Shown here piece after piece: positions 22,058-32,203 of a stretch of DNA of 64,000 bases; positions within the stretch are counted from its first letter, which is position 1, and the number at the start of each line of letters is the position of its first letter. This DNA is from Hexactinellida sp. DTS-2022. Lineage: Eukaryota > Porifera > Hexactinellida. Position numbers and translations under genes: made by a program. The stretch spans positions 14,825,624 through 14,889,623 of the forward strand of contig JAPNXP010000002.1 in NCBI GenBank assembly GCA_028753945.1, in the 5' to 3' direction. The notes beneath the pieces were generated by a model. The model was given only the letters and a program-made list of their open reading frames with translations, was not told the DNA's origin and made no database searches.

Positions 22058-22933
22058 CTAATTAACTTCATAATGATTCAATATCTGTCTATGCGACATG
22101 TTCTGATAGGATCGGTATTTGTAGTATATCTTAGTTACCCATCGCAGCGCTAGGTATGTGGCACTCCCTAGCGCGAACCGACTGAGATTGTTCTCCACCT
22201 TGAAAAATAGTATTTTCCCCATCAAGCACGCGATTGATGGCAGCAGGAGAGCAGTCATTATGGCGCGTGGCAGACTGAGGTATCGCCGAGTGGCCATGTC
22301 CGTCGGGGCGCGCGGGGCTTGCGGCCAGATCGAGAGGTACGTCTTGGCGCCTAGGATTCTACTCATGAGGGGGGGTACGAGTCGCTTCGAGTACCGAAAG
22401 AGAACGTCCTCTATGCGAACGTACTTCGAGAGGGTTAGACATATGGGGATAAGAGGCAGGGATATCCATACGATGAACTCGTTGTCATTCGTAATTTGAG
22501 CCGTCTCGTTCTGCCCTATGATCTGCACCAGAGTGAGGTACCCGTATCCGGTCATCAGCAGGTAGCAGGTGGCAGTGGCGGCGCAAAAACAGGCGTAGGG
22601 ACTAATCGCATCGATCAGGTTCTCGGAGGCTAGAATAAGCGTGGCTATTGGGTCGAGAGCCGGGAACTTGTAGCGGTAGCCAGTGTGGCACTGGTGGCAC
22701 CGGACCAGGTGTGTGGCGTCTCCTTTCTGCTTCTCGTCGATCCACGTCTGTAGACACTCCTGGTGCACCCACATGGACGTGCCCTTGCACTTGCAGGGGG
22801 CGACCCACACCCTCTGAGAGGCGCTGAAGCGGTAGCTCTCTCGCTCCTCCTCCTCGTAGGACATGTAGCAAATCCAACAGGAGTCCGCGTCCCGCGGGAC
22901 ACTCCGCTGCTCGGGCTCTTCCTCAGTGGCCAT
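22058..22933 (-). CDS. MARCHF5: MARCHF5-like RING-CH membrane E3 ubiquitin ligase
   Basis: A complete 291-residue one-exon frame; human MARCHF5 has 278. The RING-CH zinc-binding residues are C19, C22, C47, C49, H57, C60, C79 and C82, in the C4HC3 order of MARCH ligases. Hydrophobic segments follow at about 107-128, 150-172, 225-245 and 250-270, as expected for the four-pass family. The C-terminal RQILNHYE closely matches the end of MARCHF5. The family member sits in the mitochondrial outer membrane and ubiquitinates fission and antiviral-signalling proteins. The spacing between C22 and C47 is longer than usual because of an acidic insert. It is divergent from the RING gene at 23429, with a 495-base shared upstream region. 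Confidence 0.9.
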   Translation of the reverse strand: MATEEEPEQRSVPRDADSCWICYMSYEEEERESYRFSASQRVWVAPCKCKGTSMWVHQECLQTWIDEKQKGDATHLVRCHQCHTGYRYKFPALDPIATLILASENLIDAISPYACFCAATATCYLLMTGYGYLTLVQIIGQNETAQITNDNEFIVWISLPLIPICLTLSKYVRIEDVLFRYSKRLVPPLMSRILGAKTYLSIWPQAPRAPTDMATRRYLSLPRAIMTALLLPSIACLMGKILFFKVENNLSRFALGSATYLALRWVTKIYYKYRSYQNMSHRQILNHYEVN

Positions 22934-23428
22934 TGGAACTGTGTAGAGATTATAGTATCAGCTCCAAGTGTAGTGTATCAGCTAATTATATCTGTGTAAT
23001 GAAGTGATGGGCTGTAATAAATATTATTTATTTGTTGATCCTAATATCAAGTGTCTAATGTATCAGCTAATTATACAGCTAATTATAACTGTGTATTTGA
23101 AATGATGGGATGTAATAAATGATATTTCTTTGTTATTTAATGCAACATTTTATCGCCTTCTAAAGAACAATGAAAGCTCTTTATTCACATCATTAACGTA
23201 TATTGATAATAAGTTATAATATTAATAACTAACAAATAACAAAGGTTTGAGTTTACTCAAATTAGCAAGTCTATATTTAGAATTAGATCATTCTACGGTA
23301 AGAAGTGTCGAGTTGTCGCCATATAGTCTAAATATAGGCCTTGGTTCTACCTGCATTATTCCAGTATAAGATTGCTATCAACTTACAATATTCTACAAAT
23401 CAAACCAAATACTGTACTGTAGTAACTA

Positions 23429-23923
23429 ATGTCTGTAACGGAGTCAATACCGCACCTACTCAATGTGATTATCGGGGAGAGCTCCAGGGCTGGCTACTAC
23501 CTGGAGCTGTTCCTAGCAGAGAGCACAGACCTAATTACATGTCCCATTTGCCGCGAGGCCTTATTCGAACCTGTTCGTACTGAGTGCGGTCACTGCTTCT
23601 GTCTGGCCTGCATTCAGGCCACCATAGACAACAACCCGCCCTTCGGATACACGGTTAACAAGAGTACAGCCAAGGGCAGGTGTCCGGTGGACAGATTGCC
23701 CATTAGCGTGCTATTCCAGCGAGACCTCGAGCTGGAGAAGGCGGTGCTCGGTAGAAAGGTTAAGTGCGCGCTGCAAACGCGAGGCTGCGAGTGGACAGGG
23801 TCCCTGCTGATGCTGGAAACTCACCTAATGAGCGACTGCAGTAAACTTAGAGTTAAATGGGATAATGAAGAGTTTGTGGAGAGGGAGGGAATCTCCGCTC
23901 TACAGGAGAAGGGAACCAGTTGA
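23429..23923 (+). CDS. small RING finger / TRAF-type zinc finger protein
   Basis: 164 residues, one exon. RING ligands are C38, C41, C53, H55, C58, C61 and C85, with Asp at 88 (CPVD) in place of the last Cys. The same CPVD form occurs in RNF41/NRDP1 and TRAF6. A Cys/His segment at about 117-137 (VKCALQTRGCEWTG, then HLMSDC) is one TRAF-type zinc finger, also as in RNF41 and TRAFs. There is no MATH or substrate-binding domain, so the protein is only the N-terminal half of a TRAF/RNF41 layout. Probable E3 ligase or competitor; substrate unknown. Start chosen at the Met before the amphipathic N-terminus. Simple (CAA)n follows the stop. Confidence 0.8.
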   Translation: MSVTESIPHLLNVIIGESSRAGYYLELFLAESTDLITCPICREALFEPVRTECGHCFCLACIQATIDNNPPFGYTVNKSTAKGRCPVDRLPISVLFQRDLELEKAVLGRKVKCALQTRGCEWTGSLLMLETHLMSDCSKLRVKWDNEEFVEREGISALQEKGTS

Positions 23924-24233
23924 ATTGGAACAATTTGTCAACACACATTTGTAGATAAACAACAACAACAACAACAGCAACATTTTAAACATATCGCACT
24001 ATTGATTTGTTTTGGATAGTATTTGTTTATTTATTTATTTATTAAAGGTGTACTATTGGAATTTTATACATATTTACTAGCGCAACTCGCATATAAAGAA
24101 TATATCACAAACATATACAACTTATTATAAAGTAGAAATAAGTGAATACTACAGTGTGTACGTAGTGCAAATAATAAAAGAAATAAAATTAATTGTCCAT
24201 AGAGTATACTTATACGAAAAGCGTTAGTTATCA

Positions 24234-25470
24234 TTAGTTTTTAGCCTCAGGAGAGTTGTCATGTAGTTCGTGTAGAGAAGCGTCCGAAGTTAGTCTGTTA
24301 ATTGGAGGAAGGAGCTGCTCCAGTTGAGGAATAAGCGACGAGTTCTTTTGCTTAGAATGCAATTTCTTAATCGCTGGGCTGTGTTTATTACGAACTGGAT
24401 GGTCTACCTTGTTAAGGAAATTAGTGGCTTTCTTCTTGAGGGTGGGCGTGGGCAGGGACTGGGCTCTCTCTCTGTGTCGGATGCCCATAGTCTCCTCAAA
24501 CTCGAAAAGAGGAGATTCGAAACTTGTGTAGAGAGACACACTGAACGGCTTTTGAGCCTCCGCCGCCCCTCTATTGTGGGACTTTTCCTCTCTTCTCTTC
24601 AAACAAGCGGCCTTGGGATTCAGGTTTCTTCCTATTAGCATTAATAAACGCGTAAACGAACAATTCAAAACTTAATATATTATAGATAACAATTTAAATA
24701 CAAACTTACGTCTAACTTCAGATTCCAGTTTGTTGATGACGTTGACAGCCTGTCTCAGCACAATTAGCTGCAAACAAAAAGTACTTTTTAATTCGGATTT
24801 AACATTCGTTTGATGGAAGTTAATTTAGTTTGTTCTGTTAATTGCTGTCTTAAAAGAGTTTTCAATATATCCGATAACTCATTCATATTTAGAATTCAAA
24901 ACTTATAAATGAGAATCGATAATTATTAATAGGATTTATGTATTAATGATTATCACATCTGGATTAGAGCATTTACCTTTGTCTGCGCTGGTTCTACTGT
25001 ATGGACGCAACAAACATCTCCGAGATCTTTAAAGGCATCGTTTATATCCCGAACGCGCACTCTAAATAGAAATATTAAGTTTGTCATCTCTAAATAAATT
25101 ATTGCTATTTTTGTACAGGTTATTAATGATAAAGTACTTTTATCAAAACATTTTGTGTAAAAGTTAAATTTTAAGCATATTTATAAGCAGGCTTTGCACT
25201 ATGGAGTCCTTATAAATATACGAATGTATAAAGCTGAAAAATTAAAAGTAACTTTTATTTAAATGTGGTTAATTCAGTATGGCAATTCCAATAAGAATTA
25301 AATGAAAACGTTTACCTTTCCCTAGCATTATTCGCGTCCCTCCTCACTTGCTCTTTAACAAGCTTGTCCTTCATCTCATCTTCAGTGAACATTCCCGTGT
25401 CGATGTCTGACTGACTGCAGTCTATTATAGAATCGGTGTCTCTGTCTCCCTCCAGATTTGTTGCCGACAT
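24234..25470 (-). CDS. class I bHLH E-protein (TCF3/TCF4/TCF12/daughterless family), short form
   Basis: Four exons joined by eye: 25470-25316, 25061-24977, 24767-24710, 24631-24234. All are GT-AG and total 231 codons. The bHLH reads DANNARERVRVRDINDAF, then a loop with AQTK, then LIVLRQAVNVINKLE. It is followed at once by RNLNPKAACLKRREE, a tail diagnostic of E-proteins. E-proteins bind E-box DNA (CANNTG) as homodimers or as partners of tissue-specific bHLH factors. The basic motif and loop signature match the family, so the call is firm. Only about 50 residues precede the bHLH, whereas vertebrate E-proteins have more than 500 with activation domains AD1 and AD2. The chosen ATG could instead be internal, since an acceptor-like CATAG lies just upstream. 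The C-terminal 100 residues are basic and Ser/Pro rich. Confidence 0.88.
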
Positions 25471-25690
25471 ATAGCGACTCTATGAGGAACAATATTCTGC
25501 TTAATTATTATCAATAAAACAGCCTTTTTCAGCAAAAAGGTTGACTTTTCATAGAATCAGAGCGTGTCTACTGCGCATTTCCATATGTTCAGTACTATTC
25601 TATTTGATATTTGGGTTGGTACAACAAATTAGGTGTGTTTGTCCCTATTTATTAAGGTTGACCGGTCGATGCAATTAAATTCGCTACTTA

Positions 25691-26085
25691 TTAGTGTACC
25701 ATTCTTGCGTGTTGGTCGTTGCTCGCATCTAGCTCCCTGGAATCAGATTTCCCCCCCAGCTGAATGGAAGTTGTCATTTCTATTTCTAGGTGTTTGTCCA
25801 GAACTAGCAGTGCGTCGTCCAGCTCCTGGTTCTGTTCCATCAGTCGCAGGAGGTACCCGGGGTCCGGTGGGTAGCTCTACAGAAGTTATACACTATAAAT
25901 CAGCTGTTATGAACACATCAGAAACCTCGAAACATCGGAATATTATATTTATTCCAGTTGCGTAAACACATACGACTCACCATTCTCATTCCAGGAAGTT
26001 GCAGTGCAGCCAGCTCCAGCATATCTAAAGAGCATTGTCGTATAACCTGTGCTGGTTCCGTATTGTGAACCCGCCTAAATGACAT
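25691..26085 (-). CDS. small two-exon protein of unknown function
   Basis: Exons 26085-25981 and 25876-25691, intron 104 bases, GT-AG, same phase, about 97 residues. The centre is a charged amphipathic helix region (LLRLMEQNQELDDALLVLDK) that faintly recalls the last helix of GAT domains (GGA/TOM1 adaptors). I do not claim that family. The ATG at 26085 is preceded by an acceptor-like AATAAG, so the frame may start further upstream. It lies 221 bases from the start of the E-protein, same strand; it could be a separate gene or a misread 5' part of that locus. Confidence 0.45.
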
Positions 26086-26412
26086 TCTTATTATGAACAG
26101 AGACAGTGACAATTTTGTACCGATTCCGTAGAATTTGTTTGTCACCAGATTGTTTCATACAAAGCCTCTTTTTCCAGAATGCAAGTTACGAAACAAAAAC
26201 CGTAGCTCTCTACTAACCATTTCGTTTCGTAGTTAATTAATTATCGTTTGAGTATTTAATGTGAATAGATATTAAGTTTGCTACCTGATTGTGGGTAAGA
26301 ATGTGCGCCTTGTGCTGTCTCAATCATATTGTGATCCTTTAGCATAACCTAATTGCAATCTTATAAAATGTAGTGTTTTTGGAGAGCTATGTTAGTATAA
26401 ATGAAGAGACTG

Positions 26413-26413
26413 T

Positions 26414-26449
<36 letters not shown>

Positions 26450-26474
26450 AATAATAATAATAATAATAATAATA
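26413..26474. repeat. compound (CAA)n-(TAA)n microsatellite
   Basis: About 12 units of AAC/CAA run directly into about 8 units of AAT. Confidence 0.9.
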
Positions 26475-26550
26475 TTCAATAAACCTATATTCCTCCCAAC
26501 AGTAAATAATAATAATAGTAAAGATATTATAATTAATAATAAACTAACCG

Positions 26551-26951
26551 CGTCCATGTTTGAGACAGGGTGTTGGCATTCAGATATATCTGGCGGAACA
26601 AGCAAACTTCCTAATTGAACAATATCTGTTATTATTATGTACATTTTAACGAAAATACACAAGTGAATAGCATACCTGCTTCAACACAGAATTCTGGTGT
26701 TTCCTGTAAGTATATTGCATTCCCAGACCCAAGGGTGTCCTGGAGAAATAGCTGTAACACCGAACTTATTTAGAAAATAAATAAAAATCAAGTTATACGA
26801 ACCATTTTCGATCCTTGGGACGGCATGTGATAATAATCCTTCATCCCTTGGTCAGGGAATGGGGGATGTTGCAAATTAGAAATGTTAGGTTGGTTGTCTG
26901 TAGAGTTTAGAAAGTATGACGAATCAGTCTCCGTTGGAGGCAAATGACCTA
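26551..26951 (-). other. possible minus-strand exons, unassigned
   Basis: Three short open segments are flanked by acceptor- and donor-like sites on the minus strand: about 26951-26806 (Pro/Asn/Ser-rich, HPPFPDQGMKDYYHMP), 26739-26690, and 26615-26551. The last two join in frame. They could be 5' exons of the E-protein or of the small gene at 25691, but phases to those do not match cleanly. Compositional evidence only. Confidence 0.25.
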
Positions 26952-28856
26952 GAAAAGGGAAAATCCTTAAATTTTGTTGGTATTTACTTTCCCAGTACAC
27001 TGTTGTATCTAACCAACAATCGAGATATGAACAAGTTACAGAATAATTATATGCAATTTGGGTTACCAGCAAAACAATTTAACCTCATTTTAATTTTTAG
27101 CAAGGGTAACAAATCAATTAACACAGTCCCAAACGTGATTAGCAGAGACAACATACTACGACTTCAACAAACTAAGTTGAGATATCAAAGAATTGCTTCC
27201 TCAAAAGTCTTACATGGTTTGCAATGACGATTGATATAATCATATAGGAAATCGTTGAATGTCGTATCATAATGGTTAAACTGAATATTTCAAAAACGGA
27301 AATTAAGTAATTACTGTCCGAGCAAACAAATGAAACCAGTAGACGTACAGGTTATGAACGTATGAATATTAAGATCCCGCATATGCAACATATTCAGATG
27401 GTGCCTTTGTATTATTTTAAAATCGTGTAAATGTGGACACCTGGATTGTTATTTCCAAACAGTGTAGCAGACCAAGAATGGTTCCCAAATTAAGCCAGAA
27501 AATTCAATTTACTCATGTTTTACTGCAGACTAACTGTTTAATAAAGGAAACGCCGAAAATCTCAGAATTAATTGGTATCGTGTCCAAATCGAAAAAAAGG
27601 ATAACAACATAAGTAATTGTGTTACAGATGAGTAAATACATAAAAAGTTCGTTATGACTTTATAACCATATGAAGTGGGATAAAGTTGATGTTACATAAC
27701 TAAAATTTGCATAGAAAACTGTCCTAAGCAAAAAGTATTGCATTGTGAAGAAAATAAATGAAATTTTATTCAATTAAAGTTGTGAAAAATCCAGAAACTT
27801 GATAACTGCATTAATTAGAAAATAAATATTTTGATGAATTGTTCAGCATTCTATACTTGTTTTTCTTAGAAATTTAATCTAAATTAAATATAATCGGTTT
27901 TCTGAAAAATAATTAATCTAAGTGTTTAATTTTTCTTTTAATTATTTAATGCACATTAGTTTAAATAAATTATTGGAAATAAATTACCAAGGGAAAAACA
28001 TTTCTTAAATTCACAACAGCTGATATTGAATCATAATTTATTAACCTTTAATTTCAGAATTAGTTACCTGACATGTAGAAATAATTTTCTCGAGTTTCCA
28101 TGTGAGTGTGAATTTCGATAAATAAATAACAATAAATTTGAGCGATTTTGTTTATCAAGAACAATTATATACATCTAAAATTATAAAAGTAAACAAATTC
28201 TACTATTTTTTCGGTGAGCAAAACAAAACTATCCGCATATTCGATTTGATTGTTAAAACTGAAAGAGCTTTATATACTTTTGGAAACAAACAAGAGATGG
28301 GTCACAACTAGCCGCTCACTTGATTATGGGAGTAAAATATGGCTTTAGGATAAGATGGCACTTACAAGCGGCTACAACATTACTAAATTGTATTTGAATA
28401 GAAAATGATGAGGAATTATTATTTCTATTGTTCCAAGGATGTTAATTGACACTATGTGGGCGATTAAATTAATTCATTCAGCTTACTGTAATAAGCGATA
28501 AAGTATTAAAAAAGTTATATCTGCAGAATAAATATCTTAAAATCCTAGAGAGGTACAATCATGTGTGGTGGAGGTGAACATGGGGCTAGGTAAAAAAAGC
28601 TATGCCCTTTCGGGATAAATCTTTTTGAAAAGGGTTGTCTAGTTTGAGGCAAGATATTATCAAGGCTGGGATTTAACGCTCCTAAATAATAAGTATTTAT
28701 TTTTCTAGACCGGGCTAAATTATGTCTAATAGGAGTGCTTGCAATTTTCGTCTAAAATCCTAGTTGGAATTACTAACTGGATAAAATATTAATAAAAATG
28801 CAATTACACGCAAATCACTACTGGTTTGTTAGCAAACGCCTGTGGCCGATTCATCT

Positions 28857-29010
28857 AAAAGGCGAGGAAGCGGGAGACGCTCCTCTTGGAATATGATTTT
28901 TGGAAAAATTTAATTAGGAGCGCGAAATTTGGAATTTTCTCCTATATCGTTGTGAACTAGGCGTATAAAATAGGATCAGACCAGGATTAGGAGCGTATTT
29001 ACAAAATGGC
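28857..29010. repeat. dispersed 'GTAAATACGCTCCTAAT' repeat, copy 1
   Basis: Words such as ATAGGATCAGACCAGGATTAG, GAGCGTATTTACAAA and AATTAGGAGCGCGAAATTTGG recur in reverse orientation at about 63415-63605. A short piece lies at 41484-41505. Probably a non-autonomous element. Confidence 0.55.
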
Positions 29011-29032
29011 TGTACAGTACACTGCTAAAAGG

Positions 29033-29307
29033 CAGTGCCGGATTAACTATGAGCGGGCCCTGGAGCAAGGCGGGATTTTGGGCCCCATGTATGAGTGAAA
29101 ATAATGTGGGAATAGATAAAACATATTTAAATTGCGAGCATGAATTTAAAATATAGATTGAATATTATTTTGCTTCAAATGTATGCCAAATCAATGAAAA
29201 TATAATATATCAGAATTGTCGCCTATGTGACAATTCTGTATATTTTTTGTTGGGCCCCCTAGAATTCATGGGCCTGGCGCATGTGCGCCATGGTTAATCC
29301 GCTACTG
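29033..29307. mobile_element. hAT-type non-autonomous element with intact target duplication
   Basis: Terminal inverted repeats CAGTGCCGGATTAACTA and (reverse) CAGTAGCGGATTAACCA. Both sides carry the 8-base direct repeat CTAAAAGG (29025-29032 and 29308-29315), the hallmark of hAT insertion. The subterminal GGGCCC and GGGCCCCC blocks are also inverted. No transposase frame in 275 bases. Confidence 0.9.
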
Positions 29308-31530
29308 CTAAAAGGTAATACACAAAAATATACATTTAAATTGCATTTATTCTAATTTTAAACATTAAATCTCATGTTAATTCACCTTTCCCTCTTTAAA
29401 ATGATCATGAGACATGAGTTATGACAATAAATCTGTGAGTTTTGTAGAAATCTATAATAAAAGATATTGTAATACAATAAAACAAGGATTATTGGAGAAA
29501 AATTCATTCGCAAATTCAGCAATTTAAATTATTAAAATATACTGACTCCCTTTACACAGAGTTTATTATGTCCAGAAAGCAATGAATAATACTGTGTCAT
29601 CACAATATGTTCTTGTGAATATCAATTTTATTGCTACCGTAGCATTATTTGTAATTGTATTCGTATGATGAGTCATTTGATGCCATCAAATTGAGTGAAT
29701 TTTGTCAAGTGTCATTCAATTAAATTCACAAGATTTCCTATTTTGAAAGTTGTGTAAAAAGAGTGATAATTTCAAAGAAATCATTTCATGAGGAGTCATA
29801 ATTTTTAATTTTTAGACCTCAAAAATGATAAGTAAGTGAACCCATAAATAGATTAAATATAGAGACTGTCTGCTCGTAAGGTTCATTGTTTAATTAAACA
29901 AAAGAGAATAGATTAAATGGTCTCGGATTGTATTGCCAAGCATAAACATGTGTTACTTAAGGATTTAATATGACTTTACTTAGCATGGACAATTGATCAA
30001 TTAAGTTAAAATATTTGAAGGGTATTAGAAATTAGTCTGTAATTCGGGTCTAAAAATGCATAATATGGTCTATGATAAATGCCATCAGTGAGAATCCAGT
30101 GTTTCGAGTTAATTTTGTAGTCAATGACGAGCGATTAAATGGCCAAAGTTTTCAAAATGTAATGTAATGATAAATTCTTTCTCTCAGATGACAACTCTAA
30201 TTACTTCTAATTTTTGAAGCCACTAATGATACTAACATCTGTTTTATTCAAAGTTTTCTCGACGAAAGGCCCAAATATTTCAAATCTTCTACTTTGAAGT
30301 ACAATCGACTCAGCTTAAGTCCGGGTGTATTTGACCCAAATAACCGGTGGATCTATTAAGCGGAGTCTACAATACTAATCAAGAATACGCTCTTACTAAC
30401 AGCGTGTTAACTTGAGTCTATACGAAACAATCCGTAATAATGAAGTTGTGGTAACTCATTGACTAACTTTCTGAGATGAGATAGAAGAGAGATGCTACCA
30501 GTTAGCTGAAAGAGAATGGTGAACTCGACAAATTGAGATTGTAGTTATTTTGTCTTTCATTGAACTGGCATTCATTCCTTTTGTGAAGTAAGCTTTCTTT
30601 GTTTGCTGATTAAAACTAGGTTCATGTCATGCTCAAGTACAAATTGTTACAATTGTATATCCCAGTGCCAAATTAGGAAAATAAGCTGTAATCAACAAAC
30701 TGTAAGTCCTCGTGTACTATAATTGACCATAATATATAATATTTGCCAGTTACGTAGTATGTTCGATTTGATACAATTAAACGTAAGAATTTGTAAGGTA
30801 CTATTATCTTAATACCTTCATGTCTTCAATCCAAATATATCAAGGCCTGTATAGTACGTACTGCTAACTTTATCAGGCTTTTAATTGGAAAAATTAACTA
30901 GGAATTCATCCAAAGAATGTTGCTAAAATATTTTATTCCATGTTGAGCCTCTTGGAAATAATTAATCAACAATGCATTCAAAAGGTAGTCAAGAAAAGGT
31001 AACAAATAAGGAATTACACTTGTATTGGCCAACATCTCTTCTAATGTAATTTCAGGCACTAGCAAGGCAAAAATATATATTGAAAATGTGTTGACTGATA
31101 TATAAGTAATCCCGATAAATAAATACATTGTAAACCTAAATACTAACTATAATAACAGTAAAGTTGAGGGTAATTAAAGAACGTCCAGTAACCTTAGTAT
31201 TTTAAAGCATTTCGTTGCGTTGTTGCGTTCTATAGCAAAAGTCCTATTCCATACACTACAACTAATTGCATTGTTATACTATTTAATCAGAATAGTGAGT
31301 GATAAAGCTTCTATCGGACGACGGACTAGATAACTAATGGTTATACAGCATGAAGTCTAATCATTTGTTAGAAATTAAATAGCAGGAAATGGTTTCAGCC
31401 AGTACTTACAATCAGCGCGCCTAAATTCCTTGAGAATCCGGATTATACGCGCCAAAACTCGAATTTAGTGAACCTTTAATCTTCGTCCTCACAAGACTAG
31501 TTATGTGCTCTCAGAAGCGTGTCGCGTTAG

Positions 31531-31544
31531 TTTGCATATGCAAA
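31531..31544. promoter_or_regulatory. perfect palindromic octamer-like site
   Basis: TTTGCATATGCAAA is a perfect 14-base palindrome holding two overlapping inverted copies of the POU-factor word ATGCAAA. It lies 660 bases upstream of the GAREM-like start codon. Function not shown. Confidence 0.3.
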
Positions 31545-32203
31545 TGTGATTAATACAATTATACATTTCTTAAAGGAGCTAAGGAATCTTGTCAATGATA
31601 AAGTAAGAAGATTAGACCAGTAAATTATAATTTCTATGAATTAATTAATTAAACTTAATCGTGAATTTTTGGGAGCAAAAGTTGAGTTATAATGGACACA
31701 TAACGTTTGTATAGACAAGATATAATTTTTTCGAAAAATATGGCATCTAATAAAATAATTAAACTAGATATCGTTTTATGAGGTACATGTGGTATATTAC
31801 GATTCAATTTAGGAATAAATATCATCTAACCCTTGTCACTGAAACATGCATTCAAACAGCAATACGACTACAAAACACAGCTACTCATTATTCATTAGGC
31901 CTGTACAAATATATAAATATAAATTATCTATATATTCCAAGCTTTTTGCAAATATTATCTTAAAAAAATATTAAAAAATCTTACGAAGATAAAACAGTAC
32001 GATATGATCAGGGTAAGTATATTGAATATGAATGAGTGAAATTCTAGACTCAGGCCATTGAGAGAATATGCTTTCGAAGAGCAATTCACTCATTAAAATA
32101 TTGGATTACTACCAATTCAGAATTTATAGAAAAATAATAATCAAAATTAAAATTATAGGTTCTGAACAAAGCGAGTTTAAATCGTTTCGGAGAAGCACAA
32201 AGA

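Larger units (their letters stand above)
26952..32203. other. gene-poor AT-rich stretch
   Basis: No convincing coding sequence in about 5.2 kb. Frames of 60-76 codons exist (for example 30898-31128) but have no domain or codon signal. Contents I can name: an element fragment at 28857-29010, an intact hAT-like element at 29033-29307, and a POU-type palindrome at 31531-31544. It may hold distal regulatory sequence for the GAREM-like gene. Confidence 0.6.

Noticed and set aside
30898..31128. 76-codon hydrophobic minus-strand frame
   Set aside because: Isolated in gene-poor AT-rich DNA, no motif, length expected by chance.
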